DNA of 64,000 nucleotides from NCBI GenBank assembly GCA_949294085.1, contig CASFFX010000008.1:28359-92358 (forward strand). The letters run 5' to 3'. The notes below the pieces were generated by a model, which did not search any database, was not told where the DNA came from, and saw only the letters and a program-made list of their open reading frames with translations. Shown one piece after another: positions 25,866 to 35,439 of the stretch; within the stretch, counting starts at the first letter, position 1, and every line of letters starts with the position of its first letter. A program made the translations under genes and the position numbers. This DNA comes from an uncultured bacterium (GTDB lineage Bacteria; Elusimicrobiota; Elusimicrobia; Elusimicrobiales; Elusimicrobiaceae).

Positions 25866-25878
25866 GGTGGAAAAACCG

Positions 25879-27069
25879 TTATTTGGTTTTCTTAATCTGC
25901 TCTATAATGCGGGGCAGGATTTGATGCGCATCGCCCACGAAGCCATATTTGCAGACGTTGAAAATCGGCGCGTTTGCGTCTTTGTTAATGCCGATAATTA
26001 CGTCGCTGTGCTCCATACCGACGATGTGCTGCACCGCACCGGAAATGCCGCACGCCACATACAGCTTGGACGCTACGGTTACGCCGCTCTGGCCGATTTG
26101 CTTTTCTTTGGGTTTGAGGCCCAAGTCAATGGCCGCACGGCTGGCGCCCACGGCACCGCCCAATTCGCCGGCCAATTCTTCCAGCAAGGCAAAACCGTTT
26201 TTGTCCTTCATACCGCGTCCGCCGGCGATGACCACGCTGGCTTCGTCCAGCTTGTCCATGGCGGACACTTCGTCAATGTGCGTATTGATAATGCGCACTT
26301 TGGCCGCCTGAGCCGGCACGGCAATCGCTTCCGTTACCACTTGGGCCATTTTGCCGGGCGTGGTAACCACTTTTTTGAACACGTTGGGGCGCACGGTGGA
26401 CATTTGCGGGCGGTAATCCGGGCATTTAATGTCGGCCATGATGTTGCCGCCAAACGCGGGGCGGGTTTGAATCAAATTCCCGTCTTTGACGGAAAGACCC
26501 GTGCAGTCCGCCGTCAAACCGACGAACAATTCCGAAGAAATGCGCGGGGACAAATCGCGCCCGATGTAGGTGGACGGGAACAACACCACGCTGGGGCTGT
26601 ATTTTTTAATCAGCGTTACCATCGCATTGGCATAGGCCAACGTGTTATAGTGGTGGTATTCCGGCCCGTTTACGGCGTAAATTTTGTCCGTCCCGTATTG
26701 GGAAAGCTCGGCATAATACTGGGGCACATTGTCGCCAATGACCACGGCGCACAATTCTTCGCCCAGCTGGTTGGCCAGTTCGCGCCCTTTGGACAAAAGT
26801 TCAAAGCCCACGGGGCGTACTTTTTGGGTTTTTCCGTCGTCGGAAATTTCAATAAACACCCACACGCCTTTGTAGGCGGACAGGTCTTTCTTTTCCGCCG
26901 CGGAAGCCGGAAGCGACAGCGCCTTCACCGGGCAGACCGGCACGCACGCGCCGCACATCGTACAGCTGGCATTGGGCACCGCTTTGCGGTTGACCAGAGA
27001 GAGCGCACCAAACGGGCAGGTGCTTACGCATTTGCCGCATCCTACGCAATTAGAAGCTACTTGAATCAT
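25879..27069 (-). CDS. etfA: Electron-transfer flavoprotein alpha subunit with N-terminal ferredoxin domain
   Basis: 396 residues. The first 60 form a two-[4Fe-4S] ferredoxin with CVGCGKCVSTCP and CTMCGACVPVCP. The EtfA part follows, and the C-terminal FAD-binding domain has VVIAGGRGMKDKNGF, GASRAAIDLG, QIGQSG, YVACGISGAVQH and IIGINKDANAPIF. Ferredoxin-fused EtfA is known from anaerobes such as the caffeyl-CoA reductase CarE of Acetobacterium. With EtfB and an acyl-CoA dehydrogenase it could couple flavin-based electron transfer to ferredoxin; bifurcation is an inference. It overlaps the etfB stop as ATGA. Confidence 0.94.
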   Translation of the reverse strand: MIQVASNCVGCGKCVSTCPFGALSLVNRKAVPNASCTMCGACVPVCPVKALSLPASAAEKKDLSAYKGVWVFIEISDDGKTQKVRPVGFELLSKGRELANQLGEELCAVVIGDNVPQYYAELSQYGTDKIYAVNGPEYHHYNTLAYANAMVTLIKKYSPSVVLFPSTYIGRDLSPRISSELFVGLTADCTGLSVKDGNLIQTRPAFGGNIMADIKCPDYRPQMSTVRPNVFKKVVTTPGKMAQVVTEAIAVPAQAAKVRIINTHIDEVSAMDKLDEASVVIAGGRGMKDKNGFALLEELAGELGGAVGASRAAIDLGLKPKEKQIGQSGVTVASKLYVACGISGAVQHIVGMEHSDVIIGINKDANAPIFNVCKYGFVGDAHQILPRIIEQIKKTK

Positions 27070-27854
27070 TTGATTACACTCTCCTTTTTCAAAATTTCTA
27101 CAAATTTATCCGCCAGTTCCACGGCCGAGCCGGTGAACATTTCCCCTTTCGGGCGGGCCGGCGGCGGGAAGATGCGGTCCACGCGCGTAGGCGAACCTTC
27201 CAGCCCGATTTTGTGCGGGTCGGCCCCAATGTCGGCGGCGGACCAGGTAAGGGTTACCTTGTCCTGCGCTTTATGGGCCGCCATAAAGGAAGGATATTTC
27301 GGCGCATAGTCGTGCGGCATCGTCATCGTAACGAGCACCGGCAAGTCGGCTTCCAAAATTTGGTGGCCGCCTTCAATCAGTTTTTTCACGACGACCTGAT
27401 TGCCGTTGGCGTCAATGCTTTCGCAAAACGTAATTTGGGGAATTCCCAAATGATGCGCAATGCCGGGCCCGGTTTGGGCGGTATCACCGTCAATGGCCAT
27501 TTGGCCGCAGAGGATTAAATCGTACTGGCCAATTTTGCGGATCGCCGTGGCCAGCGCATAAGACGTGGCCCACGTGTCCGAACCGGCCAGGGCACGGTCC
27601 GCCAGCAGGACGCCTTCGTCCGCCCCTAAGGCCAGCGCCAGGCGCAGCACCGCATTGGCTTGGGCGGGGCCCATGGTCAGCACGGTTACTTTCGCGCCGG
27701 TTTTGGCTTTAATGTCCAGCGCTTTTTCCAAAGCGTAATGGTCATACGGGTTCAAGATGCTGGGCACGCCCGCGCGAATGAGCGTACCGGTTTTCGGGTT
27801 CACCTTTACTTGGGTGGAATCGGGAACTTGTTTAATACAAACAATGATATTCAT
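27066..27854 (-). CDS. etfB: Electron-transfer flavoprotein beta subunit
   Basis: 262 residues. MNIIVCIKQVPDSTQVKVNP, YDHYALEKALDIK, LTMGPAQANAVLRLALALGADEGVLL and the EtfB signature region YDLILCGQMAIDGDTAQTGPGIAHHLG are all present. It pairs with EtfA to hold FAD. It lies 10 bases after the acyl-CoA dehydrogenase and is translationally coupled to etfA. Confidence 0.96.
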   Translation of the reverse strand: MNIIVCIKQVPDSTQVKVNPKTGTLIRAGVPSILNPYDHYALEKALDIKAKTGAKVTVLTMGPAQANAVLRLALALGADEGVLLADRALAGSDTWATSYALATAIRKIGQYDLILCGQMAIDGDTAQTGPGIAHHLGIPQITFCESIDANGNQVVVKKLIEGGHQILEADLPVLVTMTMPHDYAPKYPSFMAAHKAQDKVTLTWSAADIGADPHKIGLEGSPTRVDRIFPPPARPKGEMFTGSAVELADKFVEILKKESVIK

Positions 27855-27864
27855 GCGTTATATC

Positions 27865-29508
27865 CTATTTCTTGAAAACTTCTCTCAACTTGGCGGAAAC
27901 GACGTCCATATCGTCAATGAGTCCGCGCATTTTTTCTTCAATGCTCACCAGGTGTACGCCTTGGCTCAGGTCCGCCGCGTTGATGTTGGGGCAAGTGCCC
28001 AAAATCAGGCGCATACCGTCCGTGGCGGTTTTGAACGCGCTCTGGCGGGCATTGACGCGGGCCATCGTGCTTAAAGAAGTCAAGTCAAAGCGGCTGCCTT
28101 CGGTAATGACTTTGTTGGCGCATTGGCGGCTGAATACGGCGGCCACTTCCATTTCGCTGATCAAATCGCCCAGCATAAAGGTAACGTACTGATGGCGGGT
28201 CAGCTTATTGGCGCGGCAGTCTTCCAACACGCGGGCCAGCGCTCTAAAGCCCAGGGCCACGCTGTCGGCGCCCACATCGGGGTTCTGCGCGTGAATTGCG
28301 TCAAACTCGTCGGCTTGTTTCAAATAGTATTGGCCGCGGCTCTTCAAATGTTCCTGCCAGCGCCCGCGGAAGATGGTCATTTCCAACACTTCGCTGGTGC
28401 CTTCGTAAATGCAGGTAATTTTAACGTCGCGTTTGATTTTTTCCACCGGGAATTCTTTGGTGTAACCAAAACCGCCCATGGCCTGGATGGAATCTTCGGC
28501 CGCTTTGTTGCCGGTTTCGGTGGCATACAGCTTGGCAATGGCGCCTTCGGTGGCCAGGCCGTGATTGTTCACTTCCAGCTGTTTGGCCGTCCAATCAATG
28601 TACGCGCGCGCCGCTTCAAAGCGGATGTAGTGCGGGGTGATGAGCTTTAACATAAAGCCCTGTTTTTCGGCCAGCGGGCCGCCCGCCTGGATGCGCTGCT
28701 GGGCATACTGCAAGGCGGTTTCCACCGCTTCTTCGCCGCCGCCCAAACCAAACGCCGCTACCATAAGGCGCGTATAGCCAAACACCGCCTGCGCTTGCAG
28801 GAAGCCTTGGCCTTCCTTCAGACCAATCAAATTTTCAGCCGGCACATACACGTCGTCAAACGCCAAACCGGCGGTGTTGGACAAGCGAATCCCATGCTTG
28901 TCTTCGTGTACGTCTTGGGTGAATCCGGGGGTGCCTCTTTCTACAATAAACCAGCTCGGGCCGCCCGGAGCCAACGCGAGCACGGTGTAAATGTCCGCCA
29001 CGCCGCCGTTGGAAATCCACATTTTGCTGCCGGTAATTTTGTACCCCACCACTTTGCCGTCTTTCACTACGTGTTCGGCGCGGGTGCGCAGGGATACCAA
29101 GTCGGACCCGGCGTCCGCTTCGGTAGCGCCGTAGGCCACGAGTTTATTTTCATGGGCAATTTTTTGGAACCACTTGGCTTTTTGTTCCGGGGTACCGCCT
29201 ACGTTAATCGGGTCGCTGCCCAGGAAGGTGGCAAATACGCCGGTGGCGATGCCCAAGTCTATGCGGGCCAACTGCTCGCACACGCGGTAAATTTCGGTGG
29301 TCTGGCCGCCGAGCCCGCCGTATTCTTCGGGAATAAGCAAAAGATGTACGCCCAATACGTTGTGGTCGTACATCTCTTTCAAAATGTCTAACGGAATTTC
29401 GTTTTTCGCGTCATGCTCCCGGATAAAATTAAAGGAAATCCGGTTCTTCGCATATTGCTTCAAACTGTCCAACATCAGGTTTCTGGTTGTCAGGTCGTTT
29501 TTTGCCAT
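27865..29508 (-). CDS. Acyl-CoA dehydrogenase, long form
   Basis: About 547 residues from the ATG at 29508 (MAKNDLTTRN, with GGAG upstream). The first 380 residues are the ordinary acyl-CoA dehydrogenase fold: GATEADAGSDL and KMWISNGG at the flavin site, QAMGGFGYTKEFPVEK, and IYEGTSEVLEM with the catalytic glutamate. A further 160-residue helical C-terminal domain is present, as in some longer dehydrogenases. It oxidises acyl-CoA or, run with a ferredoxin-linked Etf, could reduce enoyl-CoA. Co-directional and 10 bases from etfB, it is the natural partner of that complex. Chain-length preference is unknown. Confidence 0.93.
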   Translation of the reverse strand: MAKNDLTTRNLMLDSLKQYAKNRISFNFIREHDAKNEIPLDILKEMYDHNVLGVHLLLIPEEYGGLGGQTTEIYRVCEQLARIDLGIATGVFATFLGSDPINVGGTPEQKAKWFQKIAHENKLVAYGATEADAGSDLVSLRTRAEHVVKDGKVVGYKITGSKMWISNGGVADIYTVLALAPGGPSWFIVERGTPGFTQDVHEDKHGIRLSNTAGLAFDDVYVPAENLIGLKEGQGFLQAQAVFGYTRLMVAAFGLGGGEEAVETALQYAQQRIQAGGPLAEKQGFMLKLITPHYIRFEAARAYIDWTAKQLEVNNHGLATEGAIAKLYATETGNKAAEDSIQAMGGFGYTKEFPVEKIKRDVKITCIYEGTSEVLEMTIFRGRWQEHLKSRGQYYLKQADEFDAIHAQNPDVGADSVALGFRALARVLEDCRANKLTRHQYVTFMLGDLISEMEVAAVFSRQCANKVITEGSRFDLTSLSTMARVNARQSAFKTATDGMRLILGTCPNINAADLSQGVHLVSIEEKMRGLIDDMDVVSAKLREVFKK

Positions 29509-29552
29509 ATTTGGGAATCTCCAAAATACAATATAGATATATAATACCAATT

Positions 29553-29586
29553 TTTAAGCCCCCGCGCATGTCCGGCGGGGGCTTGA
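29553..29586. other. Perfect hairpin without a T-run between pilin and dehydrogenase genes
   Basis: AAGCCCCCGC and GCGGGGGCTT can pair around a short loop. Neither strand has a good T-run, so it may be a weak terminator for the pilin or an mRNA-end structure. Confidence 0.4.
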
Positions 29587-29622
29587 AAACTCATCAGCGG
29601 CTGTGTATCACCCAAATATCAG

Positions 29623-30105
29623 TTAAAAAGGATAGACCGTAATTCCCATAACCTCAAAACGCACGCCGGGCTGGCCACCCAACGCCTTGCAGAATCTTTG
29701 GCTTTTTTCATCCAATGGGGCACAATAGCGTTCGGGAGCGTCCGATATGGCAGGCGTGATTTCTTTCAAAAACCCCGGGGCCAAGCCCAGTCTGTAAACG
29801 AAAGGACCGTTTACCCTATCCGCTCCAAAAATACTGGTATTTCCATAAAAGGTATAATATTTTCCCTCCCCACTGGCGGGAAGGCCTGTGTCCTCCAAAA
29901 ATTCACAATTGTTTAATTGAGAATCTCCCGCTAGGATACACATTTGGGCATTCTCTGATATCTTTTTAAGCATAGTAACCGCTTCCGCGGTGCGGCTTTT
30001 CTCTACCGCAATTTGATACTGCGGCAGCGCAACCGCCGCCAAAATACCAATGATTAGCACCACTACCAGCAATTCAATTAGGGTAAACCCTTTCTCTTTT
30101 TTCAT
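29623..30105 (-). CDS. Type IV pilin-like protein
   Basis: 160 residues. The leader MKKEKG ends at the prepilin-peptidase glycine, and FTLIELLVVVLIIGILAAVA follows with the conserved glutamate at +5. The variable domain has four cysteines in two pairs (MCILAG...NNCEF and RYCAPL...RFCKAL) and ends VYPF. It shares the N-terminus, cysteine layout and YPF end with the pilin at 47275. It could be a major or minor pilin or a pseudopilin. GGAGAG precedes the ATG and a TATAAT lies upstream at about 30137. Its assembly genes are not adjacent; pilT is at 61086. Confidence 0.9.
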   Translation of the reverse strand: MKKEKGFTLIELLVVVLIIGILAAVALPQYQIAVEKSRTAEAVTMLKKISENAQMCILAGDSQLNNCEFLEDTGLPASGEGKYYTFYGNTSIFGADRVNGPFVYRLGLAPGFLKEITPAISDAPERYCAPLDEKSQRFCKALGGQPGVRFEVMGITVYPF

Positions 30106-30178
30106 GGTTCTCTCCGTTTTCAGTTCATCTGACGGTATTATAGCAAAAACCCCCCACTACAGCCAGGCGGAAAATATG

Positions 30179-30184
30179 TATAAT
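30179..30184 (+). promoter_or_regulatory. Leaderless-type promoter of the HIT gene
   Basis: A perfect TATAAT ends seven bases before the ATG at 30192, with no ribosome site between. Confidence 0.6.
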
Positions 30185-30191
30185 ACTTTAT

Positions 30192-30527
30192 ATGAATTGC
30201 ATTTTTTGCGGCATTGCCGACGGCTCCGTAAAAAGCCAACTGATTTATGAAGACGAGGATGTGGTAGCGTTTAAGGATTTGAATCCGCAAGCGCCTACCC
30301 ACTTGTTGATTATCCCGCGCAAGCACATTGCGCGCCTGTCCGAAACGGACGAAAAAGACGCTTTGCTGCTAGGCAAAATTCTGCTGGTGGCCAAAAAATT
30401 GGCCAAACAGCTGGATTTGAAAGACTTCCGCCTGGTAACCAACAACGGCAAAGGCGCCGGCCAAAGCGTGGATCATCTGCACTTCCACCTGATGGCGGGC
30501 AGACGGTTTCTGTGGCCGGCCGGTTAA
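30192..30527 (+). CDS. HIT-family nucleotide hydrolase (HinT-like)
   Basis: 111 residues. CIFCGIADG at the start, the substrate loop PTHLLIIPRKHI, and the histidine triad in SVDHLHFHLMAGR are diagnostic. HinT-type proteins hydrolyse AMP-lysine or purine phosphoramidates. It is a single gene from a leaderless-type promoter, just upstream of the rpsU operon. Confidence 0.96.
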   Translation: MNCIFCGIADGSVKSQLIYEDEDVVAFKDLNPQAPTHLLIIPRKHIARLSETDEKDALLLGKILLVAKKLAKQLDLKDFRLVTNNGKGAGQSVDHLHFHLMAGRRFLWPAG

Positions 30528-30554
30528 AAACCGTACAAAACAGAAAAAATAAGC

Positions 30555-30560
30555 TATAAT
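30555..30560 (+). promoter_or_regulatory. -10 box of the rpsU-dnaG-rpoD operon
   Basis: TATAAT with CGTACA at a 17-base spacing upstream. The leader to the rpsU ATG is about 58 bases and contains a good ribosome site. Confidence 0.55.
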
Positions 30561-30624
30561 ATATATAAGGTAAAAATTACCCTTTTATTTTTGTCTATTG
30601 ACCGTAGAAGGTGGTGAAAAAAGC

Positions 30625-30819
30625 ATGGTTTTTGTAAAAGTCAGAGACGCCGAGCACCTGGAAGAAGCTCTCAAACGCTTCAAAAGAGAATGTGAGAAAA
30701 ACGGCATTTTGAAAGAAATCAAAAGACGCGAAACTTACATGCCTCCGAGCGTAAAGAGAAAACTCAAATCGCAGGAAGCTCAACGCCGCGCCCGCCGCAC
30801 CAAACGCAGACGTTTTTAA
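30625..30819 (+). CDS. rpsU: 30S ribosomal protein S21
   Basis: 64 residues. MVFVKVRDAEHLEEALKRFK and the basic end RRARRTKRRRF are typical. The ATG at 30625 has AGGTGG upstream. It is the first gene of the classical macromolecular synthesis operon with primase and sigma-70. Confidence 0.96.
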   Translation: MVFVKVRDAEHLEEALKRFKRECEKNGILKEIKRRETYMPPSVKRKLKSQEAQRRARRTKRRRF

Positions 30820-30834
30820 TGAAAGCAGTACCAC

Positions 30835-30876
30835 AGGCAATAGTCCTTTACGCAAGTATCGGGCTATTGCCTTCTT
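30835..30876 (+). terminator. Intercistronic hairpin between rpsU and dnaG
   Basis: AGGCAATAG (30835-30843) and CTATTGCCT (30864-30872) form a perfect nine-base-pair stem with a 20-base loop followed by TCTTTG. A partial terminator at the same place lowers primase expression in E. coli; the same role is likely here. Confidence 0.6.
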
Positions 30877-30904
30877 TGCCTTAATTCAAAACAGGCGGCA
30901 CAGC

Positions 30905-32659
30905 GTGAACAGCAATATCGTACAGCAAATTAAGGACAGGTTGGACATTGTAGAATTTATCCGGCAATACGTGCCAGACTTAAAACGCGCGGGTAAAACC
31001 TACAAGGCCTGCTGTCCTTTTCATAAAGAAAAGACCCCTTCCTTCACTTGCAGCAGCGAAAAGGGGTTGTTCTATTGTTTCGGCTGTCAGGAAGGGGGCG
31101 ACATCTTTGCTTTTTTAATGAAGATGGAAAACCTTTCCTTCAACGAAGCATTGGAAAAACTGGCCAATTTGGCCGGCGTGGAATACAAGCCGTTAAAACC
31201 CATGACCGGCGAAGAAGCCCGCCGCGCCGGCGTACGGCGGCTGTTGGATTTTGCCAAGGAGTTCTATCATAAAAATTTAATGGGTGCGGGCGGCGAACAC
31301 GCGCGCGCGTACGTGAAGGAACGCCATTTAACCAAAGAAACGTGCCAGAAATTTGAATTGGGCCTGGCCAAAAACGAGCCTACCGCGCTGGCACGCGAAG
31401 CCAAGGCGGCCGGCTATACGGACCGGGATTTGAAAGACGCCGGCCTGTGCGTATTGACGGATTACGGCCCGCGGGATTATTACCGCAACCGCCTGATGTT
31501 CCCCATCATCAACCAACGGAGCGACACGGTGGGCTTTGGCGGGCGGATTTTGGGGGAAGGCGAGCCGAAATACCTCAACTCGCCGGAAACGGTTCTTTTT
31601 ACCAAAAGCCATGTGCTGTACGGCTTAAATTTTGCAGGCCCGGCCATTCGCAAGGCGGGGCGCGCGGTACTGCTGGAAGGGTATATGGACGTGATCGCCT
31701 GCCACCAGGCCGGCGCGGAATACACGGTGGCGCCGCTGGGCACCAGCCTAACCGAGGACCATGCCCGCCTGCTAAAGCGCTATACGGACAACGTCATCGT
31801 ACTGTTTGACCCGGACGCGGCCGGCATTAAAGCCGCGCTGCGCGGCGCGCTGATTTTGATTGAACGGGGCCTGTTTGTTAAAGTGGCGTCGCTGCCCGAA
31901 GGGCTGGACCCGGACGAATTTATCGCCAAATACGGCAAAGAACGTTTTGAAGAAATTTTGAATCAGGCCCAGGATTTGATTGCGTTTCACACCCGGCTGC
32001 AGCTGGATTTGTACCCCAAGCCGCTGGACGCGCAAAGCAAAACGCGCATCATTTCCGAATTGGCGGATACCATTGCCAAGCAGCCGGACGAAATCGTCCG
32101 GCGGGAGTGGGCCAAATACGTGGCGGAACACGTAGGGGTGGACGAGCAGCTGGTGCTGGAACGCTTGCGCAAGCCGGCGCTGCAAAACCCCGCTTTTGTG
32201 CGCCGCACGCCCGCAGCCGCAGCGCCCAAAATGCCGCCGGCCACTTCGGCGGAAGAGGATTTGCTGTCCTGGCTGTTAAAAAGCCCGGAACACATCGTGC
32301 TGTGCTCCGAGCTGACGCAGGAAGATTTTTCCGGCAATGCCGCTTGGAAATTATTCCAAGCCATTGTGCAGGCCCATGCGCAAAACCCGCACGCGGCCGA
32401 CCTGGCGGAATTGGCCGCTGCCAACGTGCCGGAATTAAAAAACGAACTGGTCAAACTGGCCATGCTGCAAACGCCGGAAGATTTTGAACCCGCACGGGAC
32501 ATAGCGGCCTGCGTGGCCAAGCTGGAACGCGCCGGGCTGCACAAACGGCTGGAAGCCGTCAAACGGCAAATGAAGCAGCTGGGTGCGGGAAACGTTCCGC
32601 AAGACGTTATTCAAAAATACATGCAGTTGCAGAACAAATTAAAAAAATATCGCAGTTGA
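30905..32659 (+). CDS. dnaG: DNA primase
   Basis: 584 residues from a GTG start. The zinc domain is [12 protein letters not shown]...FYCFGC. The catalytic core includes the RNA-polymerase-like stretch RNRLMFPI and the TOPRIM motifs LLEGYMDV and [10 protein letters not shown]. The C-terminal helicase-binding region begins at about 440 and ends KLKKYRS. It makes RNA primers at the fork together with the DnaB at 12899. The GTG start and weak ribosome site fit low expression relative to rpsU. It ends seven bases before rpoD. Confidence 0.97.
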   Translation: MNSNIVQQIKDRLDIVEFIRQYVPDLKRAGKTYKACCPFHKEKTPSFTCSSEKGLFYCFGCQEGGDIFAFLMKMENLSFNEALEKLANLAGVEYKPLKPMTGEEARRAGVRRLLDFAKEFYHKNLMGAGGEHARAYVKERHLTKETCQKFELGLAKNEPTALAREAKAAGYTDRDLKDAGLCVLTDYGPRDYYRNRLMFPIINQRSDTVGFGGRILGEGEPKYLNSPETVLFTKSHVLYGLNFAGPAIRKAGRAVLLEGYMDVIACHQAGAEYTVAPLGTSLTEDHARLLKRYTDNVIVLFDPDAAGIKAALRGALILIERGLFVKVASLPEGLDPDEFIAKYGKERFEEILNQAQDLIAFHTRLQLDLYPKPLDAQSKTRIISELADTIAKQPDEIVRREWAKYVAEHVGVDEQLVLERLRKPALQNPAFVRRTPAAAAPKMPPATSAEEDLLSWLLKSPEHIVLCSELTQEDFSGNAAWKLFQAIVQAHAQNPHAADLAELAAANVPELKNELVKLAMLQTPEDFEPARDIAACVAKLERAGLHKRLEAVKRQMKQLGAGNVPQDVIQKYMQLQNKLKKYRS

Positions 32660-32666
32660 GGGAAAT

Positions 32667-34379
32667 ATGGCATCGGCAAATAAAGCGCTGAAAGATTTAG
32701 TGGAAGAAGGAAAAGAAAGCGGTTTCCTGTCGTTGGAAGACTTGAACCGCTCCATTGCCGCGTCCGACATGAGCGCGGAAGACATTGACGGCGTGATGGG
32801 AACGCTGGACGATTTGGGCATACAGGTAGTGGACCAGAAAAAATTCAAATCGGTTTCCTCGTCCGACAAGGAAGCGTTAAGCGAAGATTGGTCCTCCAGC
32901 CCCGATATTTCCAACTCAATCCGTATGTACTTGTCCGAAATGGGCAAAGTGCCGCTGTTGTCGCGCGACGAAGAAATCACCCTGGCGCGCAACATCCGCG
33001 AACGCGAAAAAGAACTGCGCAAATTGGTGTTGGAATCGCCCATTACCATGCGCGAAATCTGCAACTGGGAAGAATTGGTGGACCAGGAAGAAATGACCAC
33101 CAAAGAATTAATGCCCCGCGGCAAACGCACCACGCGCGAGCTGAACAATATGCGCAAAAAACTCAAAGACGCGGCGCAGTTTATCGGCAAGCGCGAGCAG
33201 GAAATCACCAAACTGATGAAGGAACTGCGCGAAGGCAACCTGAGCGAAAAGAAACGCAACAACGCCATTGAAAAGCTGGAAGCCAAGCAAAAAGAAGTGG
33301 TGGCCAGCATTACCAAACTGAATTTGAACCAGAATAAAATCAAACGTTTGACCAACAAAATCAAAAACTTGGCCGACCGCTTGAACGAAGCCCGCAACGA
33401 TATGAAACGTTTTGACGAATACTTCGGCCCGTACGAAGACGTCAAAAAACTGGTTACGCGCTACAAAGCCGGCAAAATGACGGACAAAGAATTCAAAAAA
33501 GCCACCAAGTTTACCCTGCCCGAACTGGAACGCGCGCTGACGAACATTGAAGAAGTCCGCCGCCGCCACGACCAAATGGTGGACACGCTGCCCATGACCG
33601 AAAAAGAATTTCTTTCGTTCAACGACCGCATCGTGTTTTTTGAGGACATGATTTTGCAGGACAAATTAAAACTCATCAAAGCCAACTTGCGCTTGGTGGT
33701 GTCTATCGCCAAGAAGCACGTCAATTCCAATTTGGAACTGTCGGACTTAATCCAGGAAGGCGGGCTGGGGCTGATGAAAGCCGTGGAAAAATTTGAATAC
33801 AAACGCGGGTTCAAATTTTCCACCTATGCCACGTGGTGGATCCGCCAAAGCATCAACCGCGCCATTGCGGACCAGGCCAACACCATCCGTATCCCGGTGC
33901 ACATGAAGGAATTGGTTTCCAAGCTGACGAAAGTAACCAACAAATTCCGCCAGGAACACGGCCGCGAACCCACGCTGGAAGATTATTCCAAAACGCTGCG
34001 CCTGTCGGTAGAAAAGGTGAAAAGCGTGCTGAAAATTATGCAGGATCCCATTTCGCTTTCCACACCGATTGGCGAAGACGAGGATTCCAACCTGGAAGAC
34101 TTTATTGAAGATAAGAACGGGCCAAACCCCACCAGCGCGGCGGTGGATTTCCTGCGCAAGCAAGAAGTGGCCGATGTGTTGGCTACCTTGTCGGAACGGG
34201 AAGCCAAAATCATCAGCCTGCGCTTTGGGATAGACTCGGGCTACCCCCGTACGTTGGAAGAGGTGGGCAAAATGTTCAACGTTACGCGCGAACGCGTGCG
34301 CCAAATTGAAGCCAAAGCCATCCGCAAACTGCGCCACCCCAGCCGTACCAAAATGCTGAAAGATTATCAAGACAACTAA
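32667..34379 (+). CDS. rpoD: Primary RNA polymerase sigma factor (sigma-70)
   Basis: 570 residues. Region 1.1 is at the N-terminus, and region 1.2 is [21 protein letters not shown] long charged non-conserved region lies between about 110 and 330. Region 2 has [32 protein letters not shown] and [17 protein letters not shown]. Region 4 ends with [20 protein letters not shown]. This residue set recognises TATAAT-type -10 boxes, in line with the promoters seen throughout the window. Confidence 0.97.
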   Translation: MASANKALKDLVEEGKESGFLSLEDLNRSIAASDMSAEDIDGVMGTLDDLGIQVVDQKKFKSVSSSDKEALSEDWSSSPDISNSIRMYLSEMGKVPLLSRDEEITLARNIREREKELRKLVLESPITMREICNWEELVDQEEMTTKELMPRGKRTTRELNNMRKKLKDAAQFIGKREQEITKLMKELREGNLSEKKRNNAIEKLEAKQKEVVASITKLNLNQNKIKRLTNKIKNLADRLNEARNDMKRFDEYFGPYEDVKKLVTRYKAGKMTDKEFKKATKFTLPELERALTNIEEVRRRHDQMVDTLPMTEKEFLSFNDRIVFFEDMILQDKLKLIKANLRLVVSIAKKHVNSNLELSDLIQEGGLGLMKAVEKFEYKRGFKFSTYATWWIRQSINRAIADQANTIRIPVHMKELVSKLTKVTNKFRQEHGREPTLEDYSKTLRLSVEKVKSVLKIMQDPISLSTPIGEDEDSNLEDFIEDKNGPNPTSAAVDFLRKQEVADVLATLSEREAKIISLRFGIDSGYPRTLEEVGKMFNVTRERVRQIEAKAIRKLRHPSRTKMLKDYQDN

Positions 34380-34381
34380 CA

Positions 34382-34411
34382 AAAACGCCCCGATTTACCG
34401 GGGCGTTTTTA
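34382..34411 (+). terminator. Terminator of the rpsU-dnaG-rpoD operon
   Basis: AAAACGCCCC, a short loop and GGGGCGTTTTT, directly after the rpoD stop. Confidence 0.92.
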
Positions 34412-34439
34412 GGTTACCTAGAAGCTTCGTTTTTGCAAT

Positions 34440-34465
34440 AAACGGCCCCTTTGCAGGGGCCGTTT
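34440..34465 (-). terminator. Terminator of the metalloprotease gene
   Basis: AAACGGCCCC and GGGGCCGTTT pair over ten bases; on the minus strand the stem ends in TTT followed by ATTG. Confidence 0.7.
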
Positions 34466-34479
34466 CATGATAAGCAGGC

Positions 34480-35439
34480 TTATTTTTTTACTTCTTCCAA
34501 ATACCATTTCATCAACAAGCCGGTTATTTGATCCCACTCTTGGCGGGCCGCTTGCCGCTTGATTTCCAAGGGGAGCAATGCTTTCAGCCTGGCCGCATCT
34601 TCCTTCCCCATCAGCAAGCTCTTGCTGGACGGCGGAGGGTTGCCGAAGCGGTCCCCAGAAATCAACTGATGCCGCTTATTAAACCTGATAGTTATTTCCA
34701 GATGAGTGGCCCCGGAAGAATACCGTTCGGCATAGAAAGCCTTGCTGTTGCCGTTGCTTGGCAAAATCAATCCGATCAAAGACACCCGGTTGTCTTTCCT
34801 CATATAAACGCCCAACTTGCGCGTTTTCTTGTTGTTATTTACCCAACTGACGGTAAAAGTTTCGCCGCGGATGGCTTTCCCGTCCCGGAACACCAATTTC
34901 ATTTGCTGATCATAGAAATAGGAGTGGTAAATTTGTTCCCCTTGCGGGCCTTGGCCCAATACCGGCCGGCCCAGGGCGTCCCGCTGCAATACCGTCTCCG
35001 GCACCGGAGTAAACAACGAATAGCCGGGCATTTGTTCCAAAACTATTTCTTCGGAGTGGACTTGCTTGCCTTTGTCATATACTTCAAATTTCCACCGGAA
35101 GCCGTCTTCGGTCGTAATCGTGTACGGCCCGCGCATCGCCGATTGACCGCGGACGTAATACTCCGGCGACTTGGGACACAAGCTTTTCCACCCTTTATCG
35201 CCGCCGCGGGCATTGCCCAAGGCGATGTCTATCAAATTGACGATTCCGTCCGCGTCATCGCACGAGATGGATTTGGATTTATTCATCACCCCTTTGCCGG
35301 CGATGGCCGACGAATAACGCCTGGAAGCATTGCCTTCCAACCCTGATTTATATTGCTCGTCTAATCCCAGCGAGTGGCCGATTTCATGCATCCTAATCTG
35401 GCGGGTGGACATGCGCCAACTGGTTAAAGCCCCAATCAA
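34480..35439 (-). pseudogene. Zinc metalloprotease, C-terminal part after a frameshift
   Basis: This frame of about 319 codons has no proper start; it opens at a TTG overlapping the stop of the upstream half. It carries RMHEIGHSLGLDEQY near its beginning, the HExxHxxGxxD zinc motif of metzincin-type peptidases, then GVMNKSKS, which may be the Met-turn. About 200 residues of beta-rich sequence follow with no family that I recognise, ending in basic helices. It fits directly onto the N-terminal part at 35436-35945 in the -1 frame. As sequenced the protease cannot be made in one piece unless the ribosome slips. Confidence 0.75.

Noticed and set aside
25816..27309. 497-codon plus-strand frame opposite etfA/etfB
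   Set aside because: The etf genes are certain, and this frame has no ribosome site, motif or promoter.
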